A stretch of DNA of 64,000 nt from Synechococcus sp. NOUM97013 (GTDB taxonomy: Bacteria; Cyanobacteriota; Cyanobacteriia; PCC-6307; Cyanobiaceae), in NCBI RefSeq assembly GCF_014279815.1, contig NZ_CP047941.1, forward strand, positions 2,046,001-2,110,000. The letters run 5' to 3'. Shown one piece after another: positions 6,641 to 14,368 of this stretch. The number at the start of each line of letters is the position of its first letter. The first letter of the stretch is position 1. The notes beneath the pieces are model-generated. The model was not told the DNA's origin, did no database searches, and saw only the letters and a program-made list of their open reading frames with translations. The position numbers and the translations under genes are program-made.

Positions 6641-6785
6641 TCCTGGCGGGCGTTCTGACTGACATCGGTGGAGAGCCGACGTTTCACAGCTGCGGGACAG
6701 TGACGGATTCGCACCGTTCTTTCCCCGTTTCCTCCAGCGGCTGATCCCCGCTGAAACCAGACAGCTCACGCTACTGGTCGCTCCA
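6641..6785 (-). promoter_or_regulatory. Cobalamin riboswitch
   Basis: On the minus strand the leader contains the conserved B12-box core. GGTGCGAATCCGTCACTGTC runs into CCGCAGCTGTGA (about 6707-6675), preceded by GGGGAAAGAA and followed by the AGTCAGAACGCCCGCC closing segment (6660-6645). It ends about 20 bases before the HupE ATG. With so little space and no terminator stem, control of translation is more likely than attenuation. Bound adenosylcobalamin would switch the permease off. Confidence 0.85.
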
Positions 6786-7173
6786 TCGAGCGCTACTCAG
6801 CCCCACAAAAACTCCAGATTGGTGATCGATCAGGAGCTCGTTGGGGTGTCGGGTTTGAATTGCACCACCAGCTCCTCTAAAGCATTCACCAGCCAGCCCT
6901 GTGTTGTTCCTGGCTGATGTGGTCTCACTGAGCAGGAAACCGACACCGCTGCCTTTCGCCAGGTGCTGGCAAGTCGTCCGCCTGTGCCTTGGCCTTGGGT
7001 ATGCGCTTGGCCATGGTGCTGTGGCCTGGCTACAGCCCTGATCAGGCAGCCATTGCCGAACACGGCAGTGGAAAGGCGTTGGCGGTGCATCTGGGCATCA
7101 CCAGCAGCAACCCTGCACGGTGGATCTCAGACCACCGGCGGCGAATCAAAAATCCCTGGAATCCTGAAACTCG
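6786..7173. other. Intergenic stretch with no convincing gene
   Basis: Neither strand holds a recognisable gene. A plus-strand frame from ATG 7001 (MRLAMVLWPGYSPDQAAIAE) is open to 7267, but it runs straight through a terminator hairpin at 7174. A minus-strand frame ending near 6830 (ELVVQFKPDTPTSS) has no credible start. The terminator suggests a plus-strand transcript, either a small RNA or a decayed gene. Confidence 0.4.
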
Positions 7174-7198
7174 AGCGTCCCTACGGGGGGCTTTTTTT
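7174..7198 (+). terminator. Rho-independent terminator without an obvious gene
   Basis: AGCGTCCC pairs with GGGGGGCT around loop TAC (8 positions, one mismatch, one wobble), followed by seven T. It marks the 3' end of a plus-strand transcript that starts somewhere after 6786. Confidence 0.6.
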
Positions 7199-7344
7199 GT
7201 ATCTATCGGACTGGCGGTGGACACCGACGCCAGCCCAGTCAGAACTTCCACTGAGCTTCAGATTTGACGCGGCGAATCGATGCTTTTATCCCGCTTTCTG
7301 GGTAGAGAGCCTTGATCGCTGAACGTTCTGAACGCTTCCACCTG

Positions 7345-7455
7345 ATGCAGTACAGGAGGGGGGAGTACGTCCTCAATCGTTTGAAGGCACAGATGGCGGT
7401 CAAAAAAGTTGTGAGCTTTACCTACCGAGGTGTTGCCTACGAGAAGCAGCTCTAA
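7345..7455 (+). CDS. 36-residue DUF4278-like microprotein
   Basis: The ATG at 7345 opens MQYRRGEYVLNRLKAQ and continues to SFTYRGVAYEKQL, ending TAA at 7453-7455. TYRGVAY is the DUF4278 signature, and a weaker copy (QYRRGEY) sits at the N terminus, as in the gene at 322-510. The same frame is open back to a TTG at 7312. An internal ATG at 7393 would leave only 20 residues. The spacing of the two motifs supports 7345. Function unknown. Confidence 0.5.
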   Translation: MQYRRGEYVLNRLKAQMAVKKVVSFTYRGVAYEKQL

Positions 7456-7819
7456 ACCGGGTGCATTTGTAGTCAACGCACTGGTGGTGAGCACCGTCGC
7501 CAAACTGAAGCGTTGCCAACAAAAGCCCATGCTGGGAACCGCCACGACCAACGTCGAGAGGACGTTTCTGCGCGGTGTGGCGGATCTGGAAAGGCTTGAG
7601 GGCCCATGGCTTGATGGCCTGGCCACCGGTGACCCCGAGGTGGCAGAGACAACGGTGCGACTGTTGCTGGCCGACCTGACCTGGAACAGCAAAAGGCTGA
7701 TGGCGGCGATGGTGCTGGATCGCCTGGACGTGGCGTTGACCAACACCCGACTAGATCTCCACGACGATGTCCACACCCTCGGGATGTCCACCGGGAAGTC
7801 CCAGACCCCTGAGCACTAA
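7430..7819 (+). CDS. Hypothetical helical protein, start uncertain
   Basis: The frame is open for 129 codons to TAA at 7817-7819. From about residue 34 it looks real: TNVERTFLRGVADLERLEG and DPEVAETTVRLLLADLTW are amphipathic helices, followed by AAMVLDRLDVALTNTRLDL. The first ATG (7430) overlaps the DUF4278-like gene, and the first 18 residues are low-complexity. A GTG at 7484 or 7487 or the ATG at 7529 is a likelier start. It is convergent with the tmRNA gene. No family recognised. Confidence 0.4.
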   Translation: MLPTRSSSKPGAFVVNALVVSTVAKLKRCQQKPMLGTATTNVERTFLRGVADLERLEGPWLDGLATGDPEVAETTVRLLLADLTWNSKRLMAAMVLDRLDVALTNTRLDLHDDVHTLGMSTGKSQTPEH

Positions 7820-7842
7820 AAAAGGCGACCTCCGAGATCGCC
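7818..7842 (-). terminator. Terminator of the tmRNA gene
   Basis: On the minus strand GGCGA (7842-7838) pairs with TCGCC (7828-7824), extended by wobble pairs, and six T follow (7823-7818). It sits at the 3' end of the tmRNA coding piece. Confidence 0.7.
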
Positions 7843-8131
7843 TGTCCTGGAATGTTTGAGGGGGCCTTCCAGCCCCCGCGGGTCAATTGGGTGATAAGGC
7901 TGACCTCACCCCATCTCCCTTATTGGGTCAGGCAGCAACAGGGGCTGCTTGACGGGAGAAACGAACGATGTTGTTCGCAGTTACGGGTTTGCTCTCACCG
8001 AGCAGGCTTCAGTCACCCTCCTCATGCCCCGTCGAAACCATTGCAGCCCCATGAGGGGGGAATGGAGCTGAGCGGAATCGAACCGCTGTCCGAAACACTG
8101 GTGTGGATCACCTAGTCCGGAAAACCGGACC
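7843..8131 (-). ncRNA. ssrA: tmRNA, permuted two-piece form
   Basis: The two halves are in swapped order on the minus strand. First comes the acceptor piece: its T arm and 3' end read GCGGTTCGATTCCGCTCAGC and then TCCA, with the encoded CCA at 8065-8063. A spacer of 12 bases (8062-8051) follows, then the coding piece, which begins GGGGCTGCAATGGTTTCGAC at 8050. The tag frame is codons 7978-7931, ANNIVRFSRQAAPVAA, with a TGA stop at 7930-7928. This is the marine Synechococcus tag. The molecule rescues stalled ribosomes and marks the product for Clp proteases. Outer ends are approximate: a GTCCGG/CCGGAC hairpin at 8115-8130 marks the 5' side and the terminator at 7842 the 3' side. Confidence 0.93.
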
Positions 8132-8170
8132 CTGTCATTCTGACAGCAGTGGAGACCGGGAGCACAGCCG

Positions 8171-9343
8171 TTGGGTCGTGAAAACCGGATCTCCGCAGTC
8201 GCCGTGCTGCCCCAGGGGTTGGAAAACGCTGGCTGCGAGGAGCTTCAAGCCCTTGGCGCTCATGACGTGCGACCCCTCCGACGTGCTGCCGCCTTCCAGG
8301 CCGACATGGCCTGCCTCTATCGGCTGCACCTGCAGGCCCGATTGCCGTTCAGGCTGCTGCGCCAGATGGCCCGTTTCCCCTGTCAGGGCAGAGACGATCT
8401 CTATGACGGCATCCGCCGGGCCCTGAACTGGGAGCGCTGGCTCCATCCCTCCATGACCTTCCGGGTGGATGTGACCGGCACTGCGCCTGGACTGAACCAC
8501 AGCCACTATTCAGCGTTGCAGGTGAAAAATGCGCTGGTGGACCAGCAGCGCGACCTGTGGGGTGAACGTTCCTCCGTTGACTTAGACGATCCAGACCTTT
8601 CCCTGCAGGTGCACCTTGGTCGAGGCGATGCCGTGCTCAGCCTCGACGGCAGCGGCGGCAGCTTGCACCGCCGCGGCTACAGGGCCGCCATGGGTGCGGC
8701 TCCACTGAAGGAAAACCTGGCGGCAGGCCTGATCAGGCTCACCGAGTGGGATGGATCAACGCCCTTGGTGGATCCCTGTTGCGGTTCGGGCATCCTGCTG
8801 ATCGAAGCAGCGCTCACGGCGCTCCAACAGGCCCCAGGTCTCGGCCGCCAGTTCGCGCTGGAGGGATGGGCCGACTTCGATCAACAGCTTTGGCAACGGG
8901 AATGCGATCGCGCCCGAACGCGGCAGCGCGAGCCACACACCCTTCCTCCGATCGTGGGGTTTGAACAGGATCCAGACATCGCGGATCAAGCGCGGGACAA
9001 CATCAGAGCCGCAGGACTGGAGGCATGCATCACCATCCGCACCGGTGACTTTCTGGATCAGTCACTGCCGGAATCACCCGGTGTTCTGGTCTGCAATCCC
9101 CCCTACGGCCATCGCATCGGCGATGAGCAGCAACTCGAAGCCCTTTATCGCGACCTTGGCACCTATGCCAAACAGAACGCTGCGGGGTGGCAGCTATGGC
9201 TGCTGAGCGGAAACCGCTCGCTCACGGGGGCCCTGAGGCTCAAAGCCTCCAAACGCATCCCCGTCAGCAACGGCGGCATCGATTGCCGCTGGCTGCACTA
9301 CGGCTTGCGGGCCCCTTCAAGCGAACAAGCCGCGACGCCCTGA
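8171..9343 (+). CDS. THUMP-domain 23S rRNA (guanine-N2) methyltransferase, RlmL type
   Basis: About 390 residues. The N-terminal part (LPQGLENAGCEELQALGA) is the ferredoxin-like plus THUMP RNA-binding region of the RlmL/YcbY group. The C-terminal part is a SAM methyltransferase: VDPCCGSGILLIEAAL binds SAM, and VLVCNPPYGHRIGDEQQ carries the NPPY catalytic motif of N2-guanine methyltransferases. It corresponds to the first half of E. coli RlmKL (m2G2445). The frame opens with TTG at 8171. GTG at 8204 fits the family N terminus equally well, and no ATG is available. It is divergent from tmRNA. Confidence 0.85.
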   Translation: MGRENRISAVAVLPQGLENAGCEELQALGAHDVRPLRRAAAFQADMACLYRLHLQARLPFRLLRQMARFPCQGRDDLYDGIRRALNWERWLHPSMTFRVDVTGTAPGLNHSHYSALQVKNALVDQQRDLWGERSSVDLDDPDLSLQVHLGRGDAVLSLDGSGGSLHRRGYRAAMGAAPLKENLAAGLIRLTEWDGSTPLVDPCCGSGILLIEAALTALQQAPGLGRQFALEGWADFDQQLWQRECDRARTRQREPHTLPPIVGFEQDPDIADQARDNIRAAGLEACITIRTGDFLDQSLPESPGVLVCNPPYGHRIGDEQQLEALYRDLGTYAKQNAAGWQLWLLSGNRSLTGALRLKASKRIPVSNGGIDCRWLHYGLRAPSSEQAATP

Positions 9344-9348
9344 AGGGG

Positions 9349-9750
9349 TCAAATCTTGCCCAGGAGTGCACGAATCGTCTTGGTGACACCATCCAGCGTC
9401 TGCGGCAGGAAGGGCCCCTTCAGCACCTGTCCACCGATGCGCAGACTGACGCCAGCAACGGCCATGTTCAACACTGCCAACGTGAGCAGTGATCGCAACA
9501 GCGACCAGCCTCCGGCCTCCAGCATCCACACGAGAAGGGCTGCTTCCGCGGTCACCAAGGCGAGCAGCATCAGCGTTCCACCCATGGCCAAGAAGACGCC
9601 ACCGCTGATCAGGCGGCGTTTCTCGCGGTCCACCTCTTGCAGAGCGATGCGCACGTGCAGATCCATGACGGACCCCGCCAGCGCCGTGACCCTGGCAGCA
9701 GCGCCAAGACCGCGGGGTCGTGGCTCCTGCTGACGCGGCAGTTCACTCAT
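9349..9750 (-). CDS. Phage-holin-family membrane protein
   Basis: 133 residues with an Arg/Pro-rich N terminus, an amphipathic segment (SVMDLHVRIALQEVDREKRR) and two closely spaced membrane helices (GGVFLAMGGTLMLLALVTAE and LLRSLLTLAVLNMAVAGVSL). This matches the DUF1469 / putative superfamily III holin proteins. In bacterial chromosomes these usually sit with DUF883/YqjD-like proteins and are linked to envelope stress, not to prophages. It overlaps the upstream gene by 4 bases (ATGA), so the pair is translationally coupled. Confidence 0.7.
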   Translation of the reverse strand: MSELPRQQEPRPRGLGAAARVTALAGSVMDLHVRIALQEVDREKRRLISGGVFLAMGGTLMLLALVTAEAALLVWMLEAGGWSLLRSLLTLAVLNMAVAGVSLRIGGQVLKGPFLPQTLDGVTKTIRALLGKI

Positions 9751-10187
9751 GAGGACCTCCCAGCGCCGCGGATCATGGCGCCCACCAGCACACCAACACC
9801 GGCCGCGACCGCCAAAGCCAGTAACGGACGCTCACGCACGGGTTTCTCGATCTTGGGCCGCAGGGTTTGGTTGAGCTCATCCAGGAGATGCTCCAGTTGC
9901 TCCTCCAAGGGATCCAGGCTGTCGGCCAGATGCTTCGTGCGATCTCCGGCCTGATGCAGCAGTTCTTCGAGCTGAATGCTGACAACATTGCCGGCGCGAT
10001 CACTGTGCTCTGAGAGCAGCTGGACCACCTCATCGAAACTGCCGCGCGTGGCCTCCAGTGCCTGTTGGGTCACCTCGGGCCAGCGCCGCTGGATGTCGGG
10101 CACCAGCGACTCGAAGCGATCCCGGAACCGATGCGCCAGATCGGGCGACTGCTCAGGCGTATCGGCAGGGGATGGTGCTGAATCCAT
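9747..10187 (-). CDS. DUF883/YqjD-like C-tail-anchored helical protein
   Basis: 146 residues from the ATG at 10187. The frame is open to 10418, but that part lies antisense to the start of the next gene. A long soluble helical region (SFDEVVQLLSEHSDRAGNVV, EEQLEHLLDELNQTL) is followed by ERPLLALAVAAGVGVLVGAM. That RPLLALAVAAGVG-type C-terminal anchor is the hallmark of the ElaB/YqjD/DUF883 group, some of which bind ribosomes at the membrane. It overlaps the holin-like gene by 4 bases. Confidence 0.65.
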   Translation of the reverse strand: MDSAPSPADTPEQSPDLAHRFRDRFESLVPDIQRRWPEVTQQALEATRGSFDEVVQLLSEHSDRAGNVVSIQLEELLHQAGDRTKHLADSLDPLEEQLEHLLDELNQTLRPKIEKPVRERPLLALAVAAGVGVLVGAMIRGAGRSS

Positions 10188-10241
10188 GACGGTGCTCACG
10201 GCCTCACGCAGGGTAGGGGTGGTGACTGCCGGAGGAAACCC

Positions 10242-10652
10242 ATGGGTGCGCATCCGCTGCGCTACGTGCTGCTGGAGCATTTCGGAGCTCCGGACGACCC
10301 GCGCGGCTGCCATCTCGATCTGCTGCTGGAAGACGGTGACAGCTGCCGCAGCTGGCGACTGGATGCCATTCCTGGCCTCAACGGCCCGGCAGTCAGAGCC
10401 ACCGCGTTGGCACCGCATCGACTGGTGTGGCTCGACCGGCAGGCCGCCGCGGTCTCAGGCGGCAGAGGCTGGGCTCGTCGTGTGGTGGGCGGAGCGATGG
10501 CCGGTCCCTTGCCCTCCGACCCCCTGGCACCGATTCACGTGCTCCTCTCGGGTCTGGGAGTGATCGGTCTGCCCGAGCAGGCGGTGCTGGATCTGCAGGG
10601 CGATCAATGCCGCCTGCTGCACAGCGACACGCTTTTTAAAGACAGCACTTGA
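10242..10652 (+). CDS. Stand-alone LigD 3'-phosphoesterase-like protein
   Basis: 136 residues. RYVLLEHFGAPDDPRGCHLD followed by LLLEDGDSCRSWRL resembles the core of the DNA-ligase-D phosphoesterase fold. In that family, phe-val-x-x-glu-his and his-x-asp-leu-arg-leu-glu supply the metal ligands; here Glu-His and His-Leu-Asp are kept. Free-standing members occur in cyanobacteria and planctomycetes, with unknown substrates. It is divergent from the DUF883-like gene (54-base gap) and ends 50 bases before smc. Assignment rests on one motif region. Confidence 0.55.
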   Translation: MGAHPLRYVLLEHFGAPDDPRGCHLDLLLEDGDSCRSWRLDAIPGLNGPAVRATALAPHRLVWLDRQAAAVSGGRGWARRVVGGAMAGPLPSDPLAPIHVLLSGLGVIGLPEQAVLDLQGDQCRLLHSDTLFKDST

Positions 10653-10702
10653 GGATTTCCAAAGCTCCGCTAATTTCGACAGGCTGACAGCCGTGGCCCC
10701 TG

Positions 10703-13700
10703 TTGGTTCATATCAATCAGGTCGGGCTAACGCAGTTCAAGTCCTTCGGCGGGGCGATGACGATCCCTCTTGAGGAGGGATTCACCGTGGTGACCGGGCC
10801 CAACGGCTCCGGCAAGAGCAACATCCTGGACGGGGTGCTCTTCTGTCTCGGCCTGGCCAACAGCCGTGGCATGCGCGCTGATCGCCTGCCCGATCTCGTC
10901 AACAGTGGCGTTCTCAAGGCCGGCAAGTCGGCGGAAACCACCGTGAGCGTGCGTTTCGATCTGTCGGACTGGCAGCCCGATGCGGCCGAAGAGGGCCTGG
11001 AGGCGCCGGAGGAAGGCCCCTGGATCCGTGCCGATCAGAAGGAATGGACGGTCACGCGCAAATTGCGGGTGATGCCAGGTGGCTCTTACAGCAGCAGCTA
11101 CAGCGCCGACGGCATCCCCTGCAACCTTCAACAGCTGCAAACCCAGTTGCGCCGGCTGCGCATCGATCCGGAAGGCAGCAACGTGGTGATGCAGGGGGAT
11201 GTCACCCGCATCGTGTCGATGAGCAACCGCGATCGCCGCGGCCTGATCGATGAACTGGCCGGGGTGGCCCTGTTCGACAGCCGCATCGAGCAGACACGAC
11301 GCAAGCTGGACGAGGTTCAGGAACGACAGGAACGCTGTCGGATCGTGGAGCAGGAGCTGCTGACGGCCCGCCTGAGACTGGAGAAAGACTGCGCCAAGGC
11401 ACGCGCCTATCAAGAGCTCAGGGAACAGGTGCAACTTGGTCGGCGCCAGGAACTGGTGCTGGCCTTTGAAGCCGCGCAGGCCGAACGCCAACGTCTGCAG
11501 CAGCGCCAGCAGCAGCTGAGCGAACAGGACGAACGTGATGCACGCGCGATTGAGCAACGGGATCTCACGCTGCAGGAATCGGCCCAGCGACTCCAGACGC
11601 TGCAGGAGAGCGTCAAAGCATTGGGGGAAGACCAGCTGTTGAGCGTGCAGGCGGAACTGGCTGGCTTGGATCCGCAGAGCCGCGAACTGGAGCGCCAGGC
11701 GACACAACATCAACAGGAGGGTGAACGGCTCCAGGGGGTACGGCATCAGCTTCAGGCACGCCGCGGCCAGCTCCAGGCCGAAGGCGACACGCTGCGCCTC
11801 CAGACCGATCCCGATGGCCTCGAGAAGGTTGAGCAGCTCTGCAGGGAGGCGGAAGCGGCGGTTGAGCTGTCACGGCGCCGACTGGGAGAAGTGGCTGGTC
11901 GATCCGGGAGCTGGTTGGAGGAACAGAAGCAACGCTCCGGACGGCGTCAGGAACTGTTGAGCACCATCCAGCCGCTGCAGGAGGAACGTCAGCAGCTCAA
12001 GGAACGCCTGCGCCAGGACGAGGAACGTCAGCGTGAGCTGGAACAGGATCGTGACCAGGACGGCGCTGAAGATCAACGCGTCCAGGGACTTCTGGAACAG
12101 CTCGAGCAGGAGTGGCAAACCCTGCTCGAATCGATCAAGAGCGGCAAGGAGCAGCTGCAGCAGTTGCTGGAGTCAGTTGCCATTCAGCAGCGCACCCGCT
12201 CCCGACTCGAACAGGAACAAGCGCGCCTGGAACGGGATATCGCCCGGCTCGACAGCCGTCGGGAAGCACTGCAGGAAAGCCGCGGCACCGGCGCACTCCG
12301 CCTGCTGCTGGAATCCGGTCTGGAGGGCATCCACGGTCCTGTCGCCCAGCTTGGTGAAGTTGAGGAGCGCCACCGGCTTGCGCTCGAAGTGGCCGCCGGT
12401 GCGCGCATGGGCCAGGTGGTGGTGGACGACGACCGCATCGCCGCGCGCGCCATCGATCTGCTCAAGAGTCGGCGGGCCGGACGTCTGACCTTCCTGCCGC
12501 TCAACAAGATCCGAGCACCCGGTGGTGGTGGGGGTGCCGCCATGGCACGGGGACGACGCCCAGACACCACAGGGGCCGGAGGTCTGGTGGGTCGCGCTGT
12601 GGATCTGATTCGCTACGAACCGATCTATGCAGACGTCTTTGCCTATGTGTTCGGAGACACCCAGGTGTTTTCCGACCTTGGCAGCGCGCGCCAGTTCCTC
12701 GGCCGCTCGCGAGCCGTGACCCTGGAAGGGGAGCTGCTGGAGAAGAGCGGCGCCATGACCGGTGGCAGCTTCTCGCAACGCAGCGGCGGATTGAGCTTCG
12801 GTGTCAGCAGTGACGGAGACGAGGCAGCCCCCCTGCGTCAGCGGCTGCTGGAACTGGGCGAAACCCTCGCCGCCTGCAGGCGGGAAGAACAACGGCTCGT
12901 GGAGGCAGTGGATCAGCAGCGTCCCGCGCTGCGTCAACTGGAGCAACGCCAGGCAGCGCTGGAGGCGGAACGTCAGGCCGCCAAGCGCGCCCACGGGCCA
13001 CTGCTGGAACGCGTGCAACAGCGGCAACGCAAGCTGAGTGAACTGCAGCAAGCCCGGCAGTCCCACGACCAGCGGCTGCAGCAACTGGCGGCCAGCCTCA
13101 CCCCGATGCAAACCGAGCTGGAGCAGCTCAACCAGCAGGAGTCCGCGGTGGAAGCCAACGGTGATGCCGAGCGCTGGCAGGCACTGCAGCAGGAACTGGA
13201 ACAGGCTGATACCGGACTGGAAACAGCTCGCCGTCAACGGGATGCCCTGTTGCAACAGGAACGTGACCGCCAACTCTCCCAGCAACGATTGGCAGATCAG
13301 CAGCAGAGCGTCGAGCGGGAAGAACAGTCGCTGCAGCAGGCGGTGCAAGCCCTCGCCGAAGCCCACGGCCGCTGGAGAGAACAGCAACAGGCTCTGAAAA
13401 CGCGACGCGAGGCTCTCGAAGCCCAGCAGAAGGAACTGCAAACGCGGTTCGGTGAAGAGCGACGCGCCCGGGATGAAGCCGAAGCGGTAGTGGCCGAACA
13501 GCGCCAGGCCCTGCAGCAGGCCCGCTGGGAGCTGGAGCGTCTGCGCGAAGAACGCACGGCCCTGGAAGAGCAGCTGCGCAGCGGTGGCATTCGCCTGGAA
13601 GAACTGCGCAACACCCTTCCCAATCCACTTCCAGAGATCAGCGACGACCTACGCGAAGCCGGCCTGGAGCAGCTTCAGGAACGACTGCAGCAACTGCAAG

Positions 13701-14308
13701 GCCGCATGGAAGCCCTGGAACCGGTGAACATGCTTGCCCTTGAAGAGCTCCAGGAACTGGAACAGCGGCTTGGGGATCTGGGCGAACGTCTGGATGTGCT
13801 CAGCCAGGAACGCGAAGAACTGCTGCTGCGCATCGAAACGGTGGCCACGCTGAGGCAGGAGGCCTTCATGGAGGCGTTCACCGCGGTGGATAGTCATTTC
13901 AGAGAGATCTTCGCCAGCCTTTCCGACGGAGACGGCAAACTCCAACTCGACAATCCGGATGATCCTCTGGAGGGCGGACTGACCCTGGTGGCGCATCCAA
14001 AAGGCAAGGCTGTCCGGCGCCTAGCTGCGATGTCCGGAGGAGAGAAATCGCTGACGGCGCTTAGCTTTCTTTTTGCCCTGCAGCGCTTCCGTCCTTCTCC
14101 CTTCTATGCCCTTGATGAGGTCGACAGCTTCCTCGATGGGGTCAATGTGGAGCGCCTTGCGGCCTTGATCGCCCGTCAGGCCGAACAGGCCCAGTTTCTG
14201 GTGGTGAGCCACCGGCGACCCATGATCGGTGCCTCGACACGCACCATTGGTGTCACCCAGGCGCGTGGTGCCCACACCCAGGTGGTTGGACTTCCTGATG
14301 CGGCCTGA
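10703..14308 (+). CDS. smc: Chromosome segregation ATPase SMC
   Basis: 1201 residues, normal for SMC. N-terminal ATPase half: VTGPNGSGKSNILDGVLF is Walker A (about residues 30-47). Two long Gln/Glu/Arg-rich coiled coils (about 170-520 and 690-1010) flank a hinge (about 530-680), which contains a Gly-rich loop (APGGGGGAAMARGRR) and ends near SGAMTGGSFSQRSGG. C-terminal half: AAMSGGEKSLTALSF is the ABC signature and PFYALDEVDSFLDG is Walker B. The protein compacts and orients the chromosome with ScpA/ScpB, not seen here. The start is TTG at 10703; MVHINQVGLTQFKSF matches the family N terminus and no ATG is in frame. Confidence 0.95.
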   Translation: MVHINQVGLTQFKSFGGAMTIPLEEGFTVVTGPNGSGKSNILDGVLFCLGLANSRGMRADRLPDLVNSGVLKAGKSAETTVSVRFDLSDWQPDAAEEGLEAPEEGPWIRADQKEWTVTRKLRVMPGGSYSSSYSADGIPCNLQQLQTQLRRLRIDPEGSNVVMQGDVTRIVSMSNRDRRGLIDELAGVALFDSRIEQTRRKLDEVQERQERCRIVEQELLTARLRLEKDCAKARAYQELREQVQLGRRQELVLAFEAAQAERQRLQQRQQQLSEQDERDARAIEQRDLTLQESAQRLQTLQESVKALGEDQLLSVQAELAGLDPQSRELERQATQHQQEGERLQGVRHQLQARRGQLQAEGDTLRLQTDPDGLEKVEQLCREAEAAVELSRRRLGEVAGRSGSWLEEQKQRSGRRQELLSTIQPLQEERQQLKERLRQDEERQRELEQDRDQDGAEDQRVQGLLEQLEQEWQTLLESIKSGKEQLQQLLESVAIQQRTRSRLEQEQARLERDIARLDSRREALQESRGTGALRLLLESGLEGIHGPVAQLGEVEERHRLALEVAAGARMGQVVVDDDRIAARAIDLLKSRRAGRLTFLPLNKIRAPGGGGGAAMARGRRPDTTGAGGLVGRAVDLIRYEPIYADVFAYVFGDTQVFSDLGSARQFLGRSRAVTLEGELLEKSGAMTGGSFSQRSGGLSFGVSSDGDEAAPLRQRLLELGETLAACRREEQRLVEAVDQQRPALRQLEQRQAALEAERQAAKRAHGPLLERVQQRQRKLSELQQARQSHDQRLQQLAASLTPMQTELEQLNQQESAVEANGDAERWQALQQELEQADTGLETARRQRDALLQQERDRQLSQQRLADQQQSVEREEQSLQQAVQALAEAHGRWREQQQALKTRREALEAQQKELQTRFGEERRARDEAEAVVAEQRQALQQARWELERLREERTALEEQLRSGGIRLEELRNTLPNPLPEISDDLREAGLEQLQERLQQLQGRMEALEPVNMLALEELQELEQRLGDLGERLDVLSQEREELLLRIETVATLRQEAFMEAFTAVDSHFREIFASLSDGDGKLQLDNPDDPLEGGLTLVAHPKGKAVRRLAAMSGGEKSLTALSFLFALQRFRPSPFYALDEVDSFLDGVNVERLAALIARQAEQAQFLVVSHRRPMIGASTRTIGVTQARGAHTQVVGLPDAA

Positions 14309-14368
14309 ACTTCCCCTCTTGAGTCCTTGCGTCAAAATGGCTGCAATCCCTCCGGCTGAGGCCCGCGG

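Noticed and set aside
6989-7267. 92-codon plus-strand frame
   Set aside because: It runs through a strong terminator at 7174-7198, has no ribosome binding site, and its C-terminal half looks random.
8063-8131. tRNA-like sequence with T arm and CCA
   Set aside because: No anticodon arm; it is the acceptor piece of the permuted tmRNA that continues at 8050.
9349-9750. Prophage signal from the holin-like gene
   Set aside because: No phage structural, lysis or integrase genes nearby; the pairing with a DUF883-like protein is typical of a chromosomal envelope-stress pair.
10727-11746. 339-codon minus-strand frame
   Set aside because: Antisense shadow of the smc N-terminal half, with no start signal or domain.
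12173-13441. 422-codon minus-strand frame
   Set aside because: Exactly antisense to the smc coiled coil; its Leu/Gln-rich composition is what the reverse strand of CTG/CAG-rich codons produces.
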